Shown here: in pieces, positions 53,880 through 64,000 of the stretch
Position numbering within the stretch: position 1 is the stretch's first letter
Layout of the letters: each line of letters opens with the position of its first letter
NCBI RefSeq assembly: GCF_041296385.1
Contig: NC_091014.1
Location: 63,310,578-63,374,577 of the forward strand
Source of the DNA: Aphelocoma coerulescens
Taxonomy: Eukaryota; Chordata; Aves; Passeriformes; Corvidae
Direction of reading: 5' to 3'
Length of the DNA: 64,000 nt
Notes under the pieces: model-generated
What the model was told of the DNA's origin: nothing
Seen by the model: only the letters and a program-made list of their open reading frames with translations
The model's database searches: none
Made by a program: the position numbers and the translations under genes

Positions 53880-54294
53880 TCCTTGGCACTGGTGAGGCCT
53901 TGCCTGAAGTACTCTGTCCAGTTCAGGGCTCCCCAGTACAAGAGAAACACGGTTATACTGGAAAGCTGTGCTGGCTGTACTGTCCAGTGAAGAGCCACAG
54001 AGATGATGGGCAATGGAAAATGGAGCAGGCTGTCTTCAGCAGTGCCCAGTGACAAGACCAGAGGCAGTGGACACAAAATGAAACACAAGGAGGTTCCTTC
54101 TGAACATCAGGAAACATTTTTACTGTGAGGGTGACTGAGCACTGGCACAGCCCCAGGGAGGTTGTGGAGTCTCCATCCTTGGAGATATTCAAAAACCATC
54201 TGGACATGGTTCTGGGCATCTTGCTTGAGGAGGAGCTTGGACCAGATGACCTCAAGAGTTCCCTTCCAACCTCAAATCCTTCTGCAATTCTGTG
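53880..54294 (+). mobile_element. CR1 LINE 3' region
   Basis: Plus-oriented CR1 covering the end of the reverse-transcriptase ORF and the 3' UTR. It contains GGCACTGGTGAGGCCTTGCC, GGCTCCCCAGTACAAGAGAA, GAGGTTCCTTCTGAACATCA, ACTGTGAGGGTGACTGAGCA, CCAGATGACCTCAAGAGTTC and a final AATTCTGTG unit. It belongs to a different subfamily from the minus-strand copy at 53435 and has internal deletions. Confidence 0.9.
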
Positions 54295-56149
54295 TTGCTT
54301 TGTCAGTGAAGAATCTTCCCTCTTCACCTTCCTCATTGCCAGGCAGTTAAACAGTAAATTGTTCATTTTGATGAGGAAAACCTATGCTGGGTAAAATTCC
54401 CAGAATAACCAAATAACTGACATTTCATTAGGTACTAATAAACCTATTCCTGAAGGTAATCCTGAGGTAATTCCTAAGATTGCCAGGAATTTTCAGTATC
54501 TGCAGCCCAAGTTAACAGCATGTTACCAGTTACATGGTAAGCAAACATCCTAATCCTTATATTGAACAGGTTGATTGATACAGTGTTGATTCATGCTTGT
54601 TCTTTTCACCAAGCATACAACTAGCCCTTGCCATCTTGGGAAAAACCAACCAAATACAGAAAACCTTCTCTTTGCTGCTGGCTGTCAGTCCTAGGTTCAG
54701 TGATAAATGATTGCAAGTTGAGAAGCAAGTTGACTCCCACCATTGCCTCAAGGGAATTTACATACGGAATACTTGAGTAGCACATTCTTTGGTATCCCCC
54801 CACTCTCACTTTTTGTAGTTTGGTTTGCTTGTTCCTGAGTGAACTATTTTTGCTCAACTGTAGCTTCTTAATGAAATCTTTGTTCTGGTACCTGTTCAAA
54901 AAATTGGGCTAGAAGTGAATCAATCATTAGTTTACTTCAGGAAATTGCTGGCAGATAACTGATACCTAGAAATAGAATGGGTAAATAAGGTGATGTGCAA
55001 AATGCAAGTTCAGTATTTTAGAATTTATTTGTTTATTTGTGAACTTCTCAATTTACATATTAAAACTTGTTTTGATCCATCTTGAATTGCATCCTATTAT
55101 TGGTGCCTACTTTAGAATATGAAGTTATTTGCATGGGTTTTTTTGCTGAGGTAGGTTGTCACAATTTGTACATGCAGACTTGATCTTGAGACTATATATT
55201 ATATGTTATAATGCATGAAGTAGAAAAGAGTTAAGCTGGAAAAGGTAACAGGAATCTTTAAACTATCTTTGGAAGAAGCATCCTGGGGTGACCCATCCTA
55301 GTTCTAAAAACTGATTGAATAATTTTTTCTGATAAGTAGTCTGAATTACAGTATGTATGAAGGAGCAATTCTCCTCTCTTCCTTCCTCATCCTCTGCTAT
55401 AAGTTTCTCATTTTGCTTGGACTTGCTTCTTACATCAGTGTGGCATTATTGCTTTAAAGGTTTAGTCTTGTGCTTTGCTGCCTTTTTTAGGTATAAATTT
55501 GGATTCATAATACTGTTCACCTACAGTAGTGTCCAAGTCCTAAAGTGAACTCTTCCCAGTTGTGAAGAATGAGTAGCAACATGAGTGCTTTCACAGTACA
55601 ATGCTGTAGGTCATCTCTGTGCACAGGAGGTAAATGTCTTTTTCAGGTCATGTCCAAGGTCTGTAGCTCGCAGGGTAGACTGAATATGGAAGTTGAGATA
55701 CAGAAGGTGCTCTTTAAAATCAAGACATTCTATTGCCATGTAAATTGAACACTAGGTCTGGGTTTGTGAGTGTTGTTTACATACGTTGCTTAAGGTTTCA
55801 TAGAAAAACTCCTTAACTAAATGCTGTAGTACTGTACAAATTGGCTTACTAAGTCTTGCAAGGAAAATACTTAATATGATTTATAAACAAGGAAAACAAG
55901 CCATTCTTAGAAGTTGTTTATTCAATAGGTCCTGAATTTTAAAACTAAATTTAAGGTTTTTTCTGTTTATTTCAGAAGCAAGCTGTTACTGAAATTGGAT
56001 GAACAGGATAGCCTTTTGCACTCCTTTATTGATAATTAAAATTTTTATTATGGACTTCTCTTACTAAATATCAAGAGATTCTCGTTTTGTTCTAAGACAG
56101 GTTCTGTAGGCTTCTTTTGATGATTAAATATTTTAATTTTCTGTTCTAG

Positions 56150-56317
<168 letters not shown>

Positions 56318-57559
56318 TGAGGTTAAAGCTGAGAATACCTGCAGTAAAGGGGAATATTCTCCTTGTGCATTACAAACTTTACTCTTTTCTAAGAGATAGA
56401 AAGGAACTGTATAGGATTCAGTAGGGGAAGATCAGTGGCATGGTGTAAAAATAATGTTGGTGCAATTGAAATGTCAAGCCCCTTTGTAGGGGCCAGGGGA
56501 AAGAAGATTGTGTTTATAATGGAGAAGGTCATGCTCTGTTAAAAGCCAATATATACACATGAAAACATTTTGTAAGACTAGCTTTGCCTTTAAAGCAGCT
56601 GACTTCCCTTTTTTTCTCTTTGAAAAATGATCATGTATAATCCAAAAAATTGCATAAGTAGAAGGGGACTTCTTAAAGAAATACATAAAATTGTGGGGTG
56701 GAATAAAATTTTTAAGCCATTTTTAATTTGTAAACTAACTACAAATTCAATGTGTGTATTCTTTCATCATTCCAAATTCACAGTTTCATTGACATAGGAC
56801 CATTAAGAGCTTAAAGAGCTGCATGCAAAAGTTACCTCTATTAGGAATTAAATGGGCATCATGTGCTTCAAACCTGCCCTTCTCATACTTCTCTCAAGTA
56901 TTGAAATAACTGGAGGTCAACCAGATTTCTTTTGTAGTCCTTTTATTTGTAATTGCTGCCTAAAGGTACTGGGTAATTAAAAATAAAGATCTCATTATTT
57001 GAGGTACTTCTAGCTTTTAGCTTAATATGTCAGAGCAGGGTGCTAGGTTGATTATACAAATGTTGACATTACGTCTTTAAGGTCAAATGAGGCCCTCAGC
57101 AGTTGCTTTACTTATTGCTAATGTGAAATGGGAGTATTGAATCAGTACTATCACTATTTTATCCACTCTGCTATATTTAAGCACACCTCTGTTTTCACAT
57201 GAACCGGTTTGTTCCATATATCTAGAATTATTATTGCCACATGCAAGTGGGTTTTGTTAGATTGTGTATCAAACCTCAATAATAATAATAATGAACTTAG
57301 TCTGTACTAAGTCTGGATTTCAGGTAGGGAAGTTGTTAGTTCATCACAGCCATTTGTCACTTGCTTTTATTGAAACTCTAACCAAGATCCATCACTGGAA
57401 GCTCTGTGTTTGTTCTGTGGGTCAATGATAGGGAAAAGAGCATTTGCAGTTGTAAATATGTACTGGGAAATTATTATGGCAGCATAAAGAGTAAGTCTGG
57501 AATAGTTGGTGACCATAAACAGTGAAGCTGAAAGCAATGAGCACGTTCAGGGGATCCAT

Positions 57560-57573
57560 GTGCCCCCTAGATG
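57560..57573 (-). promoter_or_regulatory. CTCF-like core motif in BRAF intron 2
   Basis: Read on the minus strand the site is CATCTAGGGGGCAC, matching 12 of 14 positions of the CTCF core, including the whole CTAGGGGGCAC part. It points left, toward the BRAF promoter motif. Confidence 0.4.
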
Positions 57574-57880
57574 AAGCTGCAGCTCTGGCTCATCAGCGTG
57601 GTAGGGCAGCCCTGTGAGGCAGAGCCGGCTGTTCCTCTGCTGCAGTGAGTTCCGCTGGATCATGAGCGGGGCTTGGGACAAGTAGTGCTGGTACTGACTA
57701 GGGAGCCACAAGCCATTGGGAGGAAGGTGAAAGGGGCTGACAGTGTGCTTTTTCAGTTGAGTTATCCCATGGGACAGTGAGCCCTGTGGAAAGAGCCTGC
57801 CATTGTTGAAATGAAAAGCTTGTTCTTCCCAGCTCTTTGCTGTGTGGTTCTTCCGCTTCCTTTGTTCACGTACTTGCAGT

Positions 57881-57907
57881 ACTGGCAGTGACTAAGCCAC
57901 TGCCAGT
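57881..57907. repeat. 10-bp inverted repeat
   Basis: ACTGGCAGTG at 57881-57890 pairs perfectly with CACTGCCAGT at 57898-57907 around a 7-base loop. It is a modest stem with no family assignment. Confidence 0.8.
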
Positions 57908-59007
57908 CACTAACCTGTAAGGAAAATATTCTGGTTTTGCTTGATTACTTTACCATCCAGGTAGTAGTTTGAACTTGATCATGATGAAGTCAGTGAACCC
58001 CAAAGCTGGGGTTAAGATGAGGAAAGGGAAAAGAGTTTGCAGCTGTGAGCCAAGAACTAGAAGATGGTGTGAGAGAGGAAAGGAACCTTTTATTTGGATG
58101 GTCACTAGCATAGATTAGATCATCCTCAGATGCATTTATCAAGGTGAACAGGATTAAATGCTGCAGACTTGTAATTTGTTTAGTGTGTAGGCTTCCTGTG
58201 GTAGAACTAAAGTGTGAAAGAAAAAAAAAGAAGAAATCTATTACTGAGTGCCAGATACAGTTAGAAGCGAGATTACTCTCTACCCTTGACTGTTCGTTTC
58301 AATCCAATAGCAGTTGTCTAGTGTGTCCTTTCTGCACCTTTCCCACCTTTTGGCTGCTTTTGGCTTGGTCAAGACAGGACTTGCTTTCTGTTCTCAGTAT
58401 TTACTTGGCAGCAATTTATCTGAATCTAACCTGTCACTGCTAGAGCTCATGACTTCCTGTATTCCATCACTTGTCAGAGAAAGGGCCAGAAAAACTCTGG
58501 TTGCAGCATGGAAGGACAAAGCTATATGTAAAAAGTTTTGAATGTAGTGTGATAAAGTGTGAAAGAATGTGTCTGCCTCTAGGAGATGCAGAACTAAGAA
58601 AACACAGTAGTTTTGATACAAATAAAAAGATGTCTGTCTGACATGTGTTAGAAATAGCAAACTTCCCATGTACAGAGTTAGTGTGTGATAGTGAGTTTGG
58701 GGCTCAAGTTCTGTACCTGGGTGTCATCACTGGCTTCTGTGGAGGGCTCCTCTTTCCCCTTAAGCTTTTACCTCTAGTCTGTGTCTAGGTCTTGGTGCTG
58801 TGGTCTGTGTACTCTCACCAAAATGCTCAAGTGGGAAGGTAATGGAACTTAGACTCTGTCCATCATCTTCTGAGCTTTGTATTTTTATTGCTTTGCCAGA
58901 GATTCATTTCTGGCTGTAATATAGTCCTGCTTTTACACAGAATCTTTATGGGTAATTTTGCTAGTGTGTTACTTGAATTGCATCATCCTTCCCTTTGTTG
59001 CCTTAGA

Positions 59008-59684
59008 TTCATAGAATGGGTTGGGTTGGAAGGGATCTTTAAAGGTTGTCCAGTTTAACCCCCTCTGCAATAAGCAGGGGCATCTTCAACTACATCAGGT
59101 TGCTCAGAGCCCCATCCAACCTGGCCTTGAACATTTCCAGGGATGGGGCATCTACCACCTGTGCCAGTGTTTTACCACCCTCATCATAAAAGTTTTCTTG
59201 CTTATGTCTAGTATGGATCTAATCTCTTTTAGTTTAAAACCATCACCCCTTGGCCTGTCACAGCAGGCCCTGCTAAAAAGTCTGTCCCCATCTTTCTCAT
59301 AGATGACCTTAAATATCAAAGGCCCTTTAACTATTCCAGGCTGAACAACCACAGCTCTCTCAACCTGTCTTCATAGGAGAGGTGCTCCAGCCCTCTCACC
59401 ATCTTTCTCACCTTCCTTTGTACCCTCTCCAACAGGTCAATGTCCTTCTTATATTGGGAGCCCAGAGCTGGATGCAGCACTCTGGTGGGGTCTGACAAGA
59501 GCCACACAGGGAGGCAGAATCACCTCCCTTCACCTGCTGGCCATGCTGCTTTGGATGCAGCCCAGGATGTGGTTGGCTTTCTGGGCTGAGTGCACTTTGC
59601 CAGCTCATGTCCAACTTTCCATTCACCAGTACCTATTTTGCAGGGTTGCTCTCAATCCCTTCATCTCTCAGCCTGTATTGATAC
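59008..59684 (-). mobile_element. CR1 LINE 3' region, longest copy in the window
   Basis: About 680 bases of reverse-oriented avian CR1. Landmarks in order are TTCATAGAATGGGTTGGGTT, CCATCCAACCTGGCCTTGAA, TCTCAACCTGTCTTCATAGG, AGAGGTGCTCCAGCCCTCTC, AGAGCTGGATGCAGCACTCT and CAGCCCAGGATGTGGTTGGC. It includes the CR1 3' UTR and the end of the reverse-transcriptase ORF, interrupted by stops. It is 5'-truncated, as usual for CR1. Confidence 0.93.
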
Positions 59685-61205
59685 TGATTTTAAAATCCTT
59701 CTGCTGCTCTAATCTCTATGCATTTTCCATAAAACGTGAGTGACTCTTAAGGACTCCTGTAGATTGTGTCTCTTGATTATCTCTTGATGTTGCTATCAGC
59801 AAGCATGTTGTCTTCTTTTAGCAGAAGCTGAAATTAGCCAGAGCTAATTGCTAGGTAAGCATCTGCAAATGAACACTTTTGCTTTCACCTATATTGCCTT
59901 TCACTAGATGTAAACATCTAGTTTTATTGTAATGCTTTCTGCAAAAACATGGCTTTTTTTACGCTTCTGACAAGTTTGACAGCTGTCCATCCGTCTTCCA
60001 GTGTGTAGATTTTCAGTACCATAGCGTTTGTTTGGTTCTTTTGTACTCCTGTCTGGCTTTATATCTCTAATTTACTACAGTTCTCACTACCAGCTTGTGT
60101 TCAGAGAACTTGCAGCACCCTGTGCACTGGCTCCTGGCCTGTGTTGGAGCTGCCTCTGAAGACCTGTCAAGAGAAGTTGTGGTTGAACCTAGTGACAGCA
60201 TTGCCTTCCAGTTAAAAGTGAAAGGAAGGGGTGGGGGGAGCAGAAGCTCATGAGAAAGCAGAAGAATTCAACAAGAAAATAATTCTGAACATTTAGCATT
60301 CAAAGGTTATAGTAAAATTATTTGTGCATTGAATATAAAACATACATCTCTTAAAAATAAAAAGGAATTTATGCCATAGTTACAGCTGCTCAAGACTTTT
60401 TGAAGCTTTTGTTTCTATGTTCATCTGAGAGTGAAGACAAAATTTTCACCCCCCTCAGATTTTTTTATTTCCTCCAAATTCAGGAGAGGGTGTCAACGCA
60501 TTTTACGTCAAAAGAACTTTAAAACTGACAGCTGTTGTTGGAGCCATCATTTTGGGTTTCATCAACTGACTACGAAAGAGGAATGCTTTCCTTGAAATAC
60601 CGAAAGTGATTGACATGTGCTGTGTTGAGTTCAGCATATATTTAATTATTCCTGCAAGAGGGAATACTCAGATGTAGGGGTATCTCCCTGCTTTGATCCA
60701 TCACTCCTCAGTGATGGTCTTATAAAGGTGAGTGTGGAGCAGGGGGAGTAGAGCAGAGAGTGCAAGCCTGGGTGGAAAATGTAGTGTGAAGCTGGAGGGC
60801 AGCAAGTTGCTTGCCTTGGTCCTCCCTGGGCAGGAAAATTAGGGCTCAGGAGGGAGACCAGAGCTGCAGAGAGACTTCTGAGTGTTTGTCTAAGGTACAG
60901 AGGCAGGAAACAAAATGTACAGAAAAAAGAAAAGAACATTTGTCATTAACGACACAATTTTCTTCTAATCATTATAATTAGTAATAGCTTTGGGAATCTT
61001 GTCAATGTTCTCTAATATGATGTTAAGAAAAACTTTTCTGTTTGTTCTGTCTGAAGGAAAGAATCAATCTAGTAAGCAATGACTGTATTAAAATCCAAAA
61101 ATGGCTTGTAGCCAGATTTCCTTCTTATGTAATCTTGGCTTTTAACTTCTGCCAATCACTGTGTGTGAACTCAGCTCAAACAGACCCCTGGAAATCACTG
61201 TCAAA

Positions 61206-61600
61206 CCACAGAATGGTTTGGGTTGGAAGCAACCTTCAAGATCGTCAAGTTCCAACCCCCCTGCCGTGGGCTGGTAACCTTTCACTAAACCAACTAGAAC
61301 AATGGCTCAAAGCCCCATCCCTAGAGCAGTTCACGGACAGGCTGTCCTCAGTTTCTCTGGGCAACCTGCTCCATACATCACCATGCTCAGAGTGAAGAAT
61401 TTCTTCCTAATATCTAATCTAAACACACCCTCTTTCAATTTAAAGCCATTGCCCCTTGTCCTGTCACTACATGCCTGTGTAAAAAGCCCCTCTCCAGCTT
61501 TCCTGTAGGGCCTCTTTAGGTGCTGTAAGGTCTCCTGGAGCCTTCTCCAAGCTGAAGAACCCCAACTCTCTCAGCCTGTCTTCATAGGAGAGGTGCTCCA
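61206..61600 (-). mobile_element. CR1 LINE 3' region
   Basis: Reverse-oriented CR1: ACCACAGAATGGTTTGGGTT, AATTTCTTCCTAATATCTAA, TTAAAGCCATTGCCCCTTGT and CTCAGCCTGTCTTCATAGGA, ending abruptly at GGTGCTCCA. It lies 1.5 kb from the previous copy in the same orientation. Confidence 0.92.
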
Positions 61601-64000
61601 AATATTTGAAATAACTGCTTGACTCAGTAGATGTAGAAATATCATTAATTGTATTTCATTTTCTCCTCGAAAAGAGGCTGCAGGAGCTTCTCAATAGGTT
61701 TTACCACACTTGTTGGAAGCACTCTGTATCTTGGTAGCTGAAAACATCAATGATTTTTGTCTTCCCACATAATTTCTTAGTGCCTTATATCAGTCCTTGA
61801 AGTGCTGTTTCCCAAAATACATAGTTTGTGACTCACCATGGAAAAACCCTTTTCCTAAGGGTTTTTCTAAGCATTGTAAATATTGGAAATCTTTACTGCA
61901 AAGAAGGCTGCTATTATGATACTGGCAAAACCTGGGATTCACTTAGCAAAAATGGTTAAAATATGCACTGACATATTCTTTGGAACGTCCATCAAAATTT
62001 GTATTTCTTTTGTCTCTACCAACAAAATACTGATGAAAAGGATAACCTGAGTTAAGGAAAGGAGAATAAAGGCCTGTGTATTGGTAACAAATGCAGTGTA
62101 CAAACTGAAATGGGTTGCACAGACCCAGGCTGGCCAGAAGCACTCAGCTCAAACTCAGAAGGTAGGGATCGTGGTTAAATGACTTAATCAGATTTGTTAG
62201 CCTTTGTAGACTCTTAATGACTGTTCAGGGAGGCCTTACCTTTTTAAAGTTCCCAGCTGCTGTGTCCTTTTTACCCCATAGTCATGTGTACAGTATTACC
62301 TACCAGCACTTACCTCTGAGAACTGAAAGAGTTTTGGCCCATTCGCATGTAAATTCTTGTCTGGGATGGGGTTGCATTCTGGACCAGTAGGTTACTTCAG
62401 TTAACAGTCCAAGACTAAGCTGCCAGGTCTTTTGAGGTTTGTTTGGTTTGATTTTGTTTTTTTAATTTGGACTCCACACAAAATGGAACATTATGCAAAT
62501 GCACAGAATTACAGTGGTATCAAAATAAGTTTTAAAACTCGGTCAGCTTTCTAATACTGTCTTGAAGGAATCATTCTCTTTCTTACTCCTACTCTTGGAA
62601 GCAATTTAAAATGAGAATCGTGGGGGTAGAGGCATGTTTGCCCCCAGCTACCGTGATTTTTATTTTTTTCCTGGCTTTCTCTTTGCCTGCATGTGTTTTA
62701 TTCAGAGGCATTGCTGTTCTCAGTTTTGAGAGTTCAGCTGTTGAACATCAGGAGGGTATTTAATTTCTTATTCCTGTATATCTGAAGAATCCATGCAGGA
62801 GGTCAAATTAGTTAATTAAAGAAGATTACCTCTTTGCTGATCTGAAGTATGCTTATTGCAACAGCAGGCAGGTACAGTCTGAAATAGATCTTGGTGATGA
62901 ATCTTAGATTGTTCCAGACTGTGGGATTCCAGGAAAATGCTAACACTGCATACAGACACTGGGAAACCTGGTGGCCCTCTGGGGAATTTCAGATTGGTTT
63001 TTACCAGGCTCCTAACAGATGCTGTTCAAATATTTTGGACCAAAACTGGAGTGTCTAAAGTTAGACTAAGTACAGATTTAGGAGTCTTACTAAATGAAGA
63101 AGTCGTGACATATGTTACTGTCTATCTTCAGCTCCCATTTAACTTAGTGGGATTTGCATTTGATCAACAGCCTAAAAGGTCAGACATCTTTTAAATAGAA
63201 ACACAATCTCAGTTTCAAAGACCAGGAACCTGCAGTTCAGGCTTTTAAGTCTTGTGTGGATAGTATCTAAAGTTGACTGAGGAAGAGAGGGAGCGTGACA
63301 AAGACAGTTACCTGCTTGAGTTTAGACTGGTGTTCTAACCAGATGTAGTAAGGGGCAGAGAGAAGGAGAAATCACATTTTTCTACTTGGGTTTCTCACTG
63401 ATTAATTAAAATTTTTAAATTGTTGCTTTTTATTTCCTTAGATGATGTCACTAGAATGTATAGCCTGGTCATGGCCCAAGAAAACAAATTTCAAATAGAA
63501 TATAAATTATATGTAAGAAAAAAATAGGCGTATTTTTGATAAAACCCTTTGTCCTCATCTTGTCATCAGAACTCTTTTGGCATATCTGCATTACATCTTT
63601 CAAATTCTGTTGACTTCTGAGGTCATTTTCTTTTGTCAGTAGGTTGCAACGTTTAGGAAGTAACTTTAAGGTTGCTGCTCCTGAGTATATACAACAGTTA
63701 AAACTGCAGAATGTATACAGCAGAATAAGACAGCAGTTGTATTTCAGCATGTGTGCACACTGAATATAAACATGCCATCTTATAATGCTTTAGTTGGACT
63801 TTGTAGCTTATCAGGCCTTGATGCCTTTTACTTAGCTGAAGTTTCAGGGGTATTCTCACATGTATAAGACTATTATATGGTATGCAAATATACTGATGTG
63901 CAATATAATTAAAATTCACTTTTTGTTCTATTTTTGATAGCCACAGGATTATGTGTAGATTTACAAGTTCTGCCAATTTTAATCTAATATTCAACTTTTC

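Larger units (their letters stand above)
40301..56149 (+). other. BRAF: BRAF intron 1
   Basis: A 15,849-base GT-AG intron (GTGAGG ... TGTTCTAG). Apart from its GC-rich first 200 bases it is AT-rich. It contains CR1 fragments at 51360-51514 (+), 53435-53617 (-) and 53880-54294 (+), a T23 run at 51108-51130, a 20-bp tandem repeat at 53011-53058, and a CTCF-like partial match at 42591-42604 (minus). The 177-codon minus-strand open frame at 45499-46032 is unassigned. No RNA gene is recognised. Confidence 0.85.

Overview
The window is vertebrate nuclear DNA, almost certainly from a bird. It shows spliced exons with GT/AG boundaries and CpG islands at gene starts in an otherwise AT-rich background. 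It carries several CR1 LINE 3' ends with the typical (ATTCTRTG)-like tails and an avian endogenous-retrovirus LTR. I see no bacterial or viral genes.

Three genes can be supported, and most of the window is intron or intergenic DNA. (1) TMEM178B, minus strand: only coding exon 1 (6990-7371) is present, with its CpG-rich upstream region at about 8.06-8.69 kb; intron 1 runs off the left edge. (2) MRPS33, plus strand: complete coding sequence in two coding exons (25338-25552 and 27236-27341), a CpG-island promoter at about 22.8-23.2 kb and a polyadenylation signal at 27536. (3) BRAF, plus strand: coding exon 1 (40169-40300) in a CpG island, a 15.8-kb intron 1, exon 2 (56150-56251), and intron 2 running off the right edge. 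As I remember human chromosome 7q34, the order and relative orientation TMEM178B-MRPS33-BRAF is the same there, so this is an old syntenic block. The genes are not an operon and I infer no shared pathway: a poorly characterised claudin-like membrane protein, a mitoribosomal small-subunit protein, and a MAPK-pathway kinase.

Layout: 1-6989 TMEM178B intron 1; 6990-7371 its exon 1; 7372-8700 its upstream/5' UTR region; 8700-22740 intergenic between two divergent genes, with a perfect hairpin at 9962-9997, a CTCF-type motif at 12206, a MIR SINE fossil at 18.0 kb and a CR1 scrap at 21.45 kb; 22741-27550 MRPS33; 27550-39540 intergenic, with a CR1 tip and a solo LTR (33471-34081); 39540-40500 BRAF promoter and exon 1, with three palindromic CRE sites, a consensus CTCF core and a YY1-type motif over the start codon; 40301-56149 BRAF intron 1 with CR1s in both orientations; 56252-64000 BRAF intron 2 with two minus-strand CR1s.

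No CRISPR array, phage, toxin or novel multi-gene system is visible. The observations most worth a second look are regulatory: the CRE cluster and CTCF motif at BRAF, the arrangement of CTCF motifs across the block, the hairpin at 9.96 kb, a short upstream ORF just before TMEM178B, and inverted CR1s on either side of BRAF exon 2.
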